Shown: positions 50,586-60,700 of the stretch, piece by piece | Layout of the letters: each line of letters begins with the position of its first letter | Position numbering within the stretch: the first letter of the stretch is position 1 | Assembly (NCBI GenBank): GCA_963682055.1 | Contig: OY821740.1 | Span: forward strand, 41,064,795-41,128,794 | Reading direction: 5' to 3' | DNA length: 64,000 nt | DNA from: Primula veris | Lineage: Eukaryota > Streptophyta > Magnoliopsida > Ericales > Primulaceae | The notes under the pieces: model-generated | Told to the model about the DNA's origin: nothing | Seen by the model: only the letters and a program-made list of their open reading frames with translations | Database searches by the model: none | Made by a program: the position numbers and the translations under genes

Positions 50586-53500
50586 CTAAGGTAGCTCAGA
50601 TAGCCTACGTAGGCCAATCGCCCGTACGTGCTTCTGAAAAGAATGCTTTGGCAGTGACTTGGTGAACAAGTCAGCGTGGTTATTCTCTGAACCAATATGC
50701 TTCACTTCAATCTTTTGAAGCGTTTGTTGTTCATGTGTGAAGAACAACTTTGGCGCAATATGCTTAGTGGCATCACCTTTGATATAACCATGTTTCGCTT
50801 GATCAATCACAGCGGTGTTGTCCTCATAAATAACAACTGGTTCATCATGATCGTAAGCTAGATCACAGGTGCTTCGAATATGGCCAATAACTGCTCGAAG
50901 CCAGACACACTCTCTAGTCGCCTCATAGAGCGCGAGTAGCTCGGAGTGGTTAGTCGAAGTGGCCACTAGAGTCTGTTTACGAGACCTCCAGGATATCGCC
51001 GTGTTCCCAATGGTAAAGACATAACCAGATTGGGAACGTCCCTTGTGCGGGTCTGATAAGAAACCAGCATCGGCATAGCCGACAAGGGTTGCGTTATTTC
51101 GAGGATCAATGGAGCTAGATCCACTCGACGCAAAGGGATAGAATAAGCCCATGTCCGTAGTACCTCTAAGGTAACGGAAAATATCTTTTATGCCAGTCCA
51201 GTGGCGGCGTGTTGGCGCGGTGCTGTGTCGAGCTAGACAATTCACAGCAAACGAGATGTCCGGTCTAGTACATTGAGCCAAGTACAATAGTGCGCCTATT
51301 GCACCCAGATATGAACACTCAGGGCTCAATATCTCTTCATCGTCCTCCTTTGGACGGAAAGGGTCCTTATTAATGTCTAGAGAGCGGACGACCATGGGAG
51401 TAGAGGACGGCTTAGCATCACTATGACTAAAGCGCCTCAACACCTTTTGGGTGTAGTTTTCTTGATGGACTAAAATTCCATCTATACGGTGCTCGATCTG
51501 CAGGCCGAGGCAATACCGTGTCTTCCCAAGATCTTTCATCTCGAACTCCTTCTTCAGGATTTCAGCAGTTTCGAACAACTCTTTCGAGGTTCCTATGAGA
51601 TTCATATCATCTACATAGACTGCGATAATCGCATATCCTGAAGTGGATTTCTTTATGAACACGCATGGGCATAGTTCATTATTAACATATCCCACGCCGA
51701 TCAAGTATTCACTTAGACGGTTATACCACATCCGTCCGGATTGTTTCAATCCATATAGTGATCGTCTCAGTCTAATCGAGAACGTGTTCCGTGGACGGGA
51801 ACTACTTGATTCAGGCAACTTAAGTCCATCAGGGACTCTCATGTAAATCTCTGTGTCCAGATCCCCGTAGAGATACGCTGTGACCACATCCATGAGCTGC
51901 ATATTCAGTTTTTCGGAAACTACTAAACTGATTAAGTAGCGGAACGTTATAACGTCCATTACGGGAGAATACGTCTCATCGTAATCAATTCCAGGGCGTT
52001 GAGAGAAACCTTGCGCCACAAGGCGAGCTTTGTATCTAACAATCTCATTATTCTCATCACACTTCCTTACGAAAACCCATTTATGACCAACTGGTCTAAC
52101 ATTGGGCGGTGTTGGAGCGACAGGTCCAAACACCTTTCGTTTCGTTAAGGAATCCAATTCAGCCTGGATTGCTTGTTTCCATTGAGGCCAGTCCGTTCTT
52201 CGCTGACACTCAGCAACGGTACGAGGTTCCATGTCATCATTGTTCATAATGTCAGTGGCCACTGCGTATATGAACACATCATCGATGACAGTCTCGTTTC
52301 GCTTCAAAATATCGTCTAAACTAGTATAATCGACAGATATTTCGAGGTTATCATGATGATTAGGAACTGGTGTTTCATCTGGAACACGCTCCTCTAATAC
52401 ATCACCGTGATCCTTAATGATCTCGTGTGGCAAAACAGATGCGACAGGATTTCTCCTCTTTCGAGGCAGAACATCCTTGGAACCGGACGGCCTTCCTCTT
52501 TTTTTCGGAAGGGCAGCGGACTGAACGGCCGACGGCAGCGTTCTTTGCTCGGTGGGTACAACCGGAGCAACGTGTTCAACCGGAACACGGCGTCTCACTG
52601 GGACGTCTATCCTTGCAGGCACATTTGCAGCAGGTATATGTGATCTCGTGACATTCGCTAGGTCATTAAATGCGTCTGGCATTTGATTTGCAACATTTTG
52701 CAGACCTAGGATTCTCTGCACTTCCTTATCACTATGTGCAGTTGGGGGATCTAGATGAGACATAGTGGGTACATGCCACGTTAATTCACGTCGTTCCTTA
52801 TCAACGTTAACGTGCATTTCTCCCCCTAACGACGGGAAGAGTGTCTCATCAAAGTCACAATCCGCATGTCTAGCGGTAAAGAGATCGCCTGTCAAGGGCT
52901 CTAAATAGCGTATTATGGACGGGGATTCATAACCGACATATATGCCCCGTCGTTTCTGAGGTCCAAATTTGGAACGCTTAGGCGGCTCAATTGGAACATT
53001 GACTAAACACCCAAACACGCGTAAATGTGAGACATCGGGCTCATATCCAGTTACCAACTGGTACGCAGATAGTGGTTGGGTGGCCATGGGCCTCAGACGG
53101 ACCAACGCAGCAGCATGCAAAATGGCATAGCCCCACGCAGAAATAGGAAGTTTGGTGCGCATAACCAAAGTCCTAGCAATCATTTGCAATCGCTTAATGA
53201 AAGCTTCTGCAAGGCCGTTTTGGGTATGAACATACGCAACTGGGTGTTCAAGATTAATTCCCAAAGTCATGCAATAGTCATCGAAAGTTTTCGATGTAAA
53301 CTCCGCGGCATTATCAAGTCTAATAAACTTTATCGGATAATCCGGATGATGAGCCCTCAATTTAATGATCTGGGCTAGGAGTTTTGGAAACGCTGCGTTT
53401 CTTGTGGACAACAAAGCTACGTGTGACCATCTTGTCGATGCATCAATCAAAACCATGAAATATTTAAATGGTCCGCATGTTGGTTGGATAGGTCCACAAA

Positions 53501-54155
53501 TATCTCCTTGAATTCTTTCAAGGAATTGGGAAACCAATTTCGTAGGTTTCACACGAATTGGTTTGAGATTAGTCTTTCCAATCGAGCATGCTTGGCATAG
53601 CCTTTTCGGATTAATCACGAAATTCTTTCCTCCAAGAGGATGCCCATGAGATGCGTTCATCGTTCGAAACATCGTATTTTGACCCGGGTGTCCCAGCCGG
53701 TCATGCCATAGCATAAAAGTGCTCTCATCAATCGGCGCCCGCCGAATGATTAGATTGCTTTCAAAGTTTTGGATTGTAGTAACATACAAACCACTTGAAA
53801 AACATCTCAACTTCTCCAGAATACGCTTTTGGTCGTATTGAATGGAGGTAATGTGAAGGTATTCAATACCATTTTCACGAGCAGTTTCAAGATGAAACTT
53901 ATTTTCTCGTATATCCTTAAAGCTCAACAAGGTACGACTGGACCTCGGAGAATATAAGGCCTCAGATACTTCAACAGGAGTACCATTTGACAACGTGAAT
54001 TTAGCTTTACCAAAGCCTTCAACAAGGGTCGACGGGCCCGAAATTGTTGTTACTGAGGTTACTTTAGGCGTAAAGTTGATAAAAAACGATTTATCTTTTA
54101 AGATAGTATGTGTAGTGCCACTATCAACCAGACAATCAACTGCCCCACAATACAT
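50586..54155 (-). CDS. Copia Pol polyprotein (protease, integrase, RT, RNase H)
   Basis: An uninterrupted 1,189-residue frame. In order: aspartic protease site CLVDSGTTHTILKD near the start; GAG-pre-integrase zinc region (WHDRLGHPG, then CQACSIGK); integrase core with GDICGPIQP, the DNAAEF Asp and a Glu downstream; a low-complexity linker with a basic KKRGRPSGSKD stretch; reverse transcriptase with DVVTAYLYGDLDTEIYM and the catalytic YVDDMNLIG box; and RNase H with GYADAGFLSD, SELLALYEA and YEDNTAV. It ends with ADLFTKSLP and a short tail. It is full length with no disabling change, so enzymes may be functional. The first Met is 229 nt past the gag stop, so translation probably depends on splicing or another route rather than this Met alone. 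Confidence 0.95.
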   Translation of the reverse strand: MYCGAVDCLVDSGTTHTILKDKSFFINFTPKVTSVTTISGPSTLVEGFGKAKFTLSNGTPVEVSEALYSPRSSRTLLSFKDIRENKFHLETARENGIEYLHITSIQYDQKRILEKLRCFSSGLYVTTIQNFESNLIIRRAPIDESTFMLWHDRLGHPGQNTMFRTMNASHGHPLGGKNFVINPKRLCQACSIGKTNLKPIRVKPTKLVSQFLERIQGDICGPIQPTCGPFKYFMVLIDASTRWSHVALLSTRNAAFPKLLAQIIKLRAHHPDYPIKFIRLDNAAEFTSKTFDDYCMTLGINLEHPVAYVHTQNGLAEAFIKRLQMIARTLVMRTKLPISAWGYAILHAAALVRLRPMATQPLSAYQLVTGYEPDVSHLRVFGCLVNVPIEPPKRSKFGPQKRRGIYVGYESPSIIRYLEPLTGDLFTARHADCDFDETLFPSLGGEMHVNVDKERRELTWHVPTMSHLDPPTAHSDKEVQRILGLQNVANQMPDAFNDLANVTRSHIPAANVPARIDVPVRRRVPVEHVAPVVPTEQRTLPSAVQSAALPKKRGRPSGSKDVLPRKRRNPVASVLPHEIIKDHGDVLEERVPDETPVPNHHDNLEISVDYTSLDDILKRNETVIDDVFIYAVATDIMNNDDMEPRTVAECQRRTDWPQWKQAIQAELDSLTKRKVFGPVAPTPPNVRPVGHKWVFVRKCDENNEIVRYKARLVAQGFSQRPGIDYDETYSPVMDVITFRYLISLVVSEKLNMQLMDVVTAYLYGDLDTEIYMRVPDGLKLPESSSSRPRNTFSIRLRRSLYGLKQSGRMWYNRLSEYLIGVGYVNNELCPCVFIKKSTSGYAIIAVYVDDMNLIGTSKELFETAEILKKEFEMKDLGKTRYCLGLQIEHRIDGILVHQENYTQKVLRRFSHSDAKPSSTPMVVRSLDINKDPFRPKEDDEEILSPECSYLGAIGALLYLAQCTRPDISFAVNCLARHSTAPTRRHWTGIKDIFRYLRGTTDMGLFYPFASSGSSSIDPRNNATLVGYADAGFLSDPHKGRSQSGYVFTIGNTAISWRSRKQTLVATSTNHSELLALYEATRECVWLRAVIGHIRSTCDLAYDHDEPVVIYEDNTAVIDQAKHGYIKGDATKHIAPKLFFTHEQQTLQKIEVKHIGSENNHADLFTKSLPKHSFQKHVRAIGLRRLSELP

Positions 54156-54383
54156 GCCTAAAAGTAAAATAATTTAAAGTCGGTCACACGAATAAAAGGA
54201 ATTGCTCAATGAAATAACTTTAAATTATACGAGAAATGTTCAAAACATTATCCATAAAACAAACCATAATCCAAAAGAAATGAACAATATCCAAAGGAAA
54301 AAACATAATCCGAAATGGAATTGAAATAACATAATCCAGGAGCAAAACAGCTCAATTATTAAAAGAAACGAAGAAAAAAAACT

Positions 54384-55379
54384 TTATTCTTCCATGTGAG
54401 CCTCAAAGTCAGGGGTCTCAAGGGTTTCTTTTGCACTAGCTTCAATCATGTTGGTTTCGACCCTTCTACCCTTGTGGTAGTTTTCGACTTCTTGGGGAGT
54501 TGTCCTACAAGTCCTTTGCATATGACCATTTCCACCACATTTATAACACAGAGTTGGCATAGCGGCCGGATCTCTTGCTTTGGGACGACTGGCCCGATTG
54601 TTCCTACCACCACGAGACTGCCTAGGAGGAGCCATAGGTCCTCGGTTCGGACGATTGTCCAAACCTCGCTTGGCTGGACGAGCATTACGCTCATCCCTGT
54701 TCCTTGGCTGACGGGACGACTGGCCCTTTTCTCGTTTCCCATATCGTGGACGAGGTCCACGAACAGCATTAGCATCAGGCATTGGAATTGCCTTTGAACC
54801 AGCAGGACGAGAATTACTGTTCATCATTAAAATGAGACTATTCTTCTCGTCCAATAACAACTGGGTGATAAGCTCGGGAAATTTGGTGAATTTAGACTGA
54901 CGATATTGCTTTTGGAGCAAGATGTCAGAACTAGGAAATGTGGTGTACGTTTTCTCCAATAAGTCACTGTCGGTGAGCGTTTCACCACAGTATTGGAGAG
55001 TAGCACGAATTCTGCATACTTCAGCGTTATATTTTTCAACGCTTTCAAAGTCCTGAAATCGCATATTCAGCCAATCACGGCGGGCTTCAGGAAGCCAAAT
55101 GGTCTTTTGGTGGTCGAAACGCTCTTTCAGAGAGTCCCATAATGCCTTTGGTGAGGTGGTCGCTATGAACTCAGATTTCATGGCGTTTGATAAGTGGCGG
55201 CGAAACAGAATCATCGCCCGAGCACTCATTTCACGCGTTACTTCCATTTCACGCTCCTCCTCATCATATATGACATCCAATAAGCCTTGGGCATCTAAAT
55301 GGTTTTGGATATCCTGACTCCAATCCAAGTAGTTCTTGCCGGCAGCATCCAAAATTGGAAAGTCAAGCTTGATTGACAT
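54384..55379 (-). CDS. Copia Gag protein
   Basis: A 331-residue capsid-like protein. The N-terminus (LDFPILDAAGKNYLDWSQDI, then LWDSLKERFDHQKTI) is the plant copia gag helical domain, followed by a basic Arg/Gly/Pro-rich region (about 205-275) and a CCHC zinc knuckle CYKCGGNGHMQRTC for RNA binding. It ends in TAA at 54384-54386. Gag and pol are in the same reading frame but separated by several stop codons. Confidence 0.93.
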   Translation of the reverse strand: MSIKLDFPILDAAGKNYLDWSQDIQNHLDAQGLLDVIYDEEEREMEVTREMSARAMILFRRHLSNAMKSEFIATTSPKALWDSLKERFDHQKTIWLPEARRDWLNMRFQDFESVEKYNAEVCRIRATLQYCGETLTDSDLLEKTYTTFPSSDILLQKQYRQSKFTKFPELITQLLLDEKNSLILMMNSNSRPAGSKAIPMPDANAVRGPRPRYGKREKGQSSRQPRNRDERNARPAKRGLDNRPNRGPMAPPRQSRGGRNNRASRPKARDPAAMPTLCYKCGGNGHMQRTCRTTPQEVENYHKGRRVETNMIEASAKETLETPDFEAHMEE

Positions 55380-55929
55380 TTTTCTACAACAGGAGAAAAG
55401 AAAATAAAGACTGGATTAGTCATCATATAAAACAACTGGTTTATATGTTTATGGTTTGTATAAGCACAAACTTTATTTCGAAACGACAGGTTCGAAAAAC
55501 AAGTTTTGCTTTTAAGTGAAGAGGTTCTCTTTGATCGAACGACAGGTCGATCCTGAGACACCAATTCGGCGAATACATATCTATATAGGCACATTCGGGG
55601 AAATTATTATTTACTCAACCCCTTTCGGTAGCTCTATTTGAACACGACCAGGAAAGACGGTGAGGGGGTGGGCACGAATGCCTCTTAAAAACCGACCTCA
55701 TTAGGAGAACGACTTCCGCCTTTATCTTTCCTAGACATCGTATCCAAATAGGTGAGCCTATTTGGGGAAGATTCATAATTTTTCCAACTTAAATGTGAAT
55801 ATATACGATTTTCGCATTTTATATATGGCAATAATATTAAACATAGAGAATATCTATCTAGATTAATTACACATATATAAACATGCAGTAAATATATTTT
55901 AGAATCTATTTAATCATGCAGTAGATTTG

Positions 55930-56145
55930 GTGTTATCAATTTAAGATTATCAATCAATCTATAAAAATTCTAACATATCAAATCAAATCTATTTAAGATT
56001 ATCAATCAATTCATAAAGATTCTAACATATCAAATCAAATCAATTTAATATTATCAATCAATTCATGAAGATTCTAACATATCAAATCAAATCTATTTAA
56101 GATTATCAATTAATCCATGAAGATTCTAACATATCAAATCAATTA
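55930..56145. repeat. Tandem repeat, about 4 x 52 bp, in copia leader
   Basis: ATTCTAACATATCAAATCAA recurs at 55967, 56019, 56071 and 56123, an exact 52-bp period, with intervening TTATCAATCAATTCAT. It lies in the 1.8 kb leader between the 5' LTR and gag. Confidence 0.95.
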
Positions 56146-56873
56146 TCTATGTTTATCGCCATATTAATAATTCTATACATGGTAGTTTTAACATGCAAGC
56201 AAACAATATATTTTTAATTTACCAATCAATTCTATATATGGTAAAAAAAAAAATTTAACATGCAAATGGGTTAAATTTACATGGAAACATATCAATTTAT
56301 TCAATTAACATGCAATTTTTATACGCTTGCCTTTTAATAAAAAAATTTATATGCATGTGTGTGTATATTTACCAAATATTGTATCTTTATCAATCATATG
56401 TACTGTTTTCGTATAAGTATTATACTACAGGACCATGCGTGTAATTACAGCAAACTATATATCTATTTACAGCATTATTACATATACAGTCCAGAATTTC
56501 AGACAAGTTTCAGTTTAGTCCTTGAGTAATTTTACAGCTTTCAGAGAATTACAATTCAGTACATACGTTTCAGTTTGTTGCAGATTTAATCCTTCAGATT
56601 AATACATGTTTTCCGGGTATATGTGTGTTTTCTACACTACCAATTTACATATGTGTTCACAGGAAAATAGCAAACACGTTGTTTGTTAATTACATGTAAA
56701 CAGTGAAGCAATCAAAAGCAAAAAAAATAATTTCATTTGTTATGTATTATATACTCAGTACCAGTAGCATAAGATTTTTTTTATTTTTATTTTTTTTAAA
56801 AAGAACCTACGCAGGATGGCAGTAGCAATATCATAATGTTTCAATTTTAATTTACAAATTTGTAACATGACAC

Positions 56874-57001
56874 TAGCATAGAAACATGCTATAGTAATTC
56901 AACATGATTAATTAATTCAACATGATCACAGTAACAGTAGCATAGAAACATGCTATAGTAATTCAACATGATCAATTAATTCAACATGATCACAATAACA
57001 G
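56874..57001. repeat. Tandem duplication, 2 x 64 bp, in copia leader
   Basis: TAGCATAGAAACATGCTATA starts both copies, at 56874 and 56938, and is itself palindromic. The second half repeats TTCAACATGATCA. Confidence 0.92.
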
Positions 57002-57195
57002 TACAGACATATGCAATTCATGATTACATTAATATATAACGTATGGTTACACTATTGTTACGGTATAAATTTAGTTTTAAAAAAAATCGGTACCTTTCGC
57101 ACGGTATGTTGGTGAAGGTCGATATAGCAATAACCTAATAAACCCGGATAAACCTCAAGGTTTATTGAATCTATAATCCGTACTTCGATCTCCGG

Positions 57196-57212
57196 GAGTC
57201 GTGCTGATAACG
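57196..57212 (-). other. Candidate primer binding site of copia element
   Basis: On the minus strand CGTTATCAGCACGACTC directly follows the 5' LTR. It keeps a TATCAG core like the usual initiator-Met tRNA site, but not the full TGGTATCAGAGC match, so the primer tRNA is uncertain. Confidence 0.5.
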
Positions 57213-57418
57213 TGTTGTAATACAACTATTAGCTAGGTATTTAGGGAGACAGAAGTAGAGAGAGGGGAGAACAGTATGATCTTTATTTATGAATGAATAT
57301 GAATGTGTATTCAAGTACAAGACCCCTAGCCCTCTTTATATAGATAGAGGGGTAGAGTTAAAAGCCCATCTAGGCCCAATAAGTAAAAGCCCAATAAGAA
57401 TCCAATAATCTTCCAACA
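57213..57418 (-). repeat. 5' LTR of copia element
   Basis: 206 bp, matching the 3' LTR except for four substitutions near its U3 end. On the minus strand the TATA box is at 57342-57335 and AATAAA at 57287-57282. Transcription would run leftward, away from the RBM39-like gene. Confidence 0.97.
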
Positions 57419-57423
57419 AATAC
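57419..57423. repeat. Target-site duplication, right of copia element
   Basis: AATAC directly after the right LTR, matching 49789-49793. Confidence 0.9.
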
Positions 57424-57727
57424 AATACCATAAATATAAATACACCTATATACTTAATTTGAAGATAATAACTGAAATCGTAACCTTACCCCCCGATATT
57501 TAGAAGAATTTCATTCGTATCCTAACCTAAAACTATTTACAACCTCGACTTATATAAAATATCGAAGTAAAACTCTCTTTCTTAATCAAAAACCCTATCA
57601 CCACTCAATTAGGGTTTCGCCACAAAAATCCCCAAATCAACTCTACTACAGTCAATCGATACACATACAATCCCTATACACATATATACATACATATCTA
57701 TATATATATAGAGAGAGAGAGGGTGGG
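57424..57727 (+). promoter_or_regulatory. Promoter and leader of the RBM39-like gene
   Basis: TATATAAA at 57551-57558 lies 170 bp before the start codon. Two telo-box type motifs follow in opposite orientation, AAAACCCTA at 57588-57596 and TTAGGGTTT at 57609-57617, common in plant genes for translation and RNA processing. An AT then GA microsatellite (57698-57722) precedes the ATG. Only about 130 bp of original sequence remains between the retrotransposon and the TATA box. Confidence 0.6.
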
Positions 57728-60700
57728 ATGGGGTCGAGTAAGGACTTCGACGAGTACGATTACCTGGAGAAGACGGTGGAAGAGGGCGATAAAGACTCGC
57801 CGAAGAAGACGGTGGAGAGATCTCACCGGCGTAGAGATCCCGACGACGATAGAGAGCACCGGAGCCGGAGCAAGAAGCCGAGAGAAGGCGATGAGAGGGA
57901 GAGAGATCGTCATAGGAGTAGCCGAGACCGGGAGAGAGGTGGTGATAGAGAGAGAGAGAAGGAGAGAGGTGGTGATAGGGAGAGAGAGAAAGAGAGAGGT
58001 GGTGATAGGGAGAGAGAGAAGGAGAGAGGTGGTGATAGGGAGAGAGATAGAGAGAGGAGAGAGAGGGAGAAGGAGAGAGAGAGGCCGAGGAGCCGAAGCA
58101 GGTCGAAGTCGTCTAGGAGGCACGAAGGGGAGAGAGAGAAGGAGGTTTTGAGGGAGAGGGAGAGAGAACTTGAAGCTCGAGATAGCAGGTTGTTTCTTTG
58201 GCTGTGTTAATTTGGATTTTGTTGTTGTTGTGTTTAATTATCTAGTAATTTGTGTGTTTTTTTCGAAAATTGATTTGGATATGTTGAGCTTTATGTTAAT
58301 ATGGGATTATGGAGTTTTGTCCATGAGTATGGAGATTATGAATGATTGAGGTATAGTTGCTAGTATGAGAAACCGAAACGTAATTTAAAAGTTAATTTAA
58401 AGGGCTAGTAGCAAAGTTAAACGAGTTTGAGTTTCCTGATAAGTTAACTATGGATAGTAGCTAAGTTGATGCATATGGTATTTGGTGCATGTTTATTGGG
58501 TTTTAGAGCTCTTTTTATGGAGTATAGCAAGATTGATGTGGTTAATCCAGTAATTTGTGTGTTTTTTCTATAATTGATTTGTATATATTGAGCTTTATAT
58601 TAATATGGGATTATGGAGTTTGGCCCATGAGTATGGAGATTGTGATTGATTGAACCATAGTTGCTAGTACAGCATAAGTTAGCGAAACATGTTTTAAAAG
58701 TTAATTTGAAGACTTACTTCACAGAAAAAACAGGAAACAGGATTGGGAAAGGTGAAACAAGAAGCTCGGTTTTTTAAACAGAGTTTGAGTTTCTTGATAA
58801 GTTAACTATGAACAGTAGCAAAGTTAATGAATATGGTAGTTATTGCATGTTTTTTAAATTTTAGTGCTCTTTTTATGGAGTATAATGAGGTTGACAAGCA
58901 TAGGGGAATTTTGTCCTTGAAACTGGACCATGTGAAACCTATTAGCGAAGTTAACAAATACGGTAGTTGTTTTCCTTTTATTATTGAGTTTTACTGTTTG
59001 TTCACTTGTCCTATAAAAGATATAAGCTTTATTTCAAGGGTTGTGGAATTTGTATGTCTGTGAACTGCAAGTACTATTTTTGTTTGATATGGTAGTTGTT
59101 TGTCATATTCGATTAAATTATTGGCTATAAACTAAATGCGTGTTTTTAGGAGTTTGAAAAACTTAATACAATCTCTGTTTCTACTTTATCTGCTTAAAGA
59201 AACAGTTTTTGACATGTGTAACTACTGTTCTGATGAATGATAATCCTGGTGTCCCTCTTTCTCGGGTTGAATTTCATAAAATCTCTTGTTACTCTTTATC
59301 TTATTAACAGCAGGTGAAATTACGTTGTAGTTATTATAGCCTTTCAATTAAGAAAACAGTTCGCTCTTTTTGGCTTGGATTTGAATCCTAGACTTAATTA
59401 AGAAAGTCTGTGTTCCCTTTTTGCCTGTTATCGGCTGGATGGCTATCACCTAGATAGATTAGGATTTGTGAATAAAATGTTGTTTGAGAAAGTCTCCCCT
59501 TTCTTTTGCTAAACGAGGGTTTTCTTTTTCATCTTCTTTGTAGCTGATTTTTCTATCCATCTGCTAATGTAGAACTTGATTTCACTCATCTTTAGCTAAT
59601 TGGGGGGGGGGGGGGGGTTACTTTTCTCCGTTAACATTATTGGTTGGATAACGAAGGACCAGTTTATTTTTAGTTGCGAATCCTAAACTTAATTACATTA
59701 GATAGCTGGACTCATTCATAGGTTTTCTTTGCTCTCTGCATGCCTGTTGTGTAATGTCAATTGCTTTTGCTTTCCTTAGCTTGATATGAGATAAATTTGT
59801 ATGATTTTTTTTTCCTGCTAACTTGGCAACTTTTTTACATAAATTCAAGAATCAAGATACTATTTGCTGCTGAAAACAGTACTACTGCGATATAACTATG
59901 GACACAGGACAGAGGATGCTTGAATGCTTGAAAATTTTATAACACGTTTACATAGCTGGTAATAAACCTCAACGTCAGTTATTCTTTACTCTGGATGTGT
60001 CTCTTTCAATCATTGTTGAGTTTATTTTTTCTGAAGTCATATTAGCCTTTTATTTTTGGAGCTTAACTTGCTACTGACTTTTGAAGTTCTTGAATGTGTG
60101 TAAAACTAAGCAGTTATATTAAATAGCAAATATTTAGCGGTAAGCAATTTATGTAGCTATCATCTTTGTTTGAAATAACTCTTTTCCGGCTTCTTGATTC
60201 TGTCATTGTGTGTGCCTCTGTTTGTTGATTTCCTTAGAAATTTACAGAAGTTAAAGTGGTTACATGATTATGTAAACATTGGTGACTGTAGGAGATATAA
60301 AGAAAAGAAAGAAGCGTTGGAGCCTGAAGCTGATCCTGAAAGGGATCAAAGAACTGTTTTTGCTTATCAGGTGGGTTTTCATCTCTCCCTCTCTTGGAAA
60401 ATGGTAGAAAATTTTCTTCTATCTTGTGGCGGTTATCTTATGCAATCTTTTTTATGAATAACTACTGTCGTTCACCTTACTTTTGCTGATTTTTTGTTCT
60501 AATGGTTAAATACTGTTATTGCAGATGCCTTTGAAGGCAACTGAGAAAGATGTTTATGAATTTTTCTCAAAGGCTGGCAAGGTTTGTTTTATCCTTTTTC
60601 GTTGTTACATACCGTTTTTAAATTTATTTGGCATTGGCAGAGTTATTGTGTTGAAGCATTATAAACTTAGAAGAGAAAAAATATATTCTCCATATTGAAT

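Larger units (their letters stand above)
49794..57418 (-). mobile_element. Complete Ty1/copia LTR retrotransposon
   Basis: It is 7,625 bp in minus orientation, so the 5' LTR is on the right. It has two 206-bp LTRs starting TG and ending CA, a 5-bp AATAC duplication, a polypurine tract, a candidate primer site, gag, and a pol frame ordered protease-integrase-RT-RNase H, which defines the copia superfamily. The LTRs differ at four positions (about 1.9%), so the insertion is young. Gag and pol are separate frames with stop codons between them. The 5' LTR lies 310 bp upstream of the RBM39-like start codon and points away from it. Confidence 0.97.

Noticed and set aside
50068..50695. Several 70-138 aa minus-strand frames downstream of pol (envelope-like third gene?)
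   Set aside because: They come from the repeated non-coding motif, overlap each other in different frames and show no signal peptide or domain; no third gene is supported.
54396..54797. 133-aa plus-strand frame and 109-aa minus-strand frame within gag
   Set aside because: Overlap the authentic Gag frame and match no protein family.
57698..58151. Long overlapping open frames on both strands across the start of the RBM39-like gene
   Set aside because: They are shadows of the GA-rich repeat; only the 57728 frame connects through splice sites to the RRM exons.
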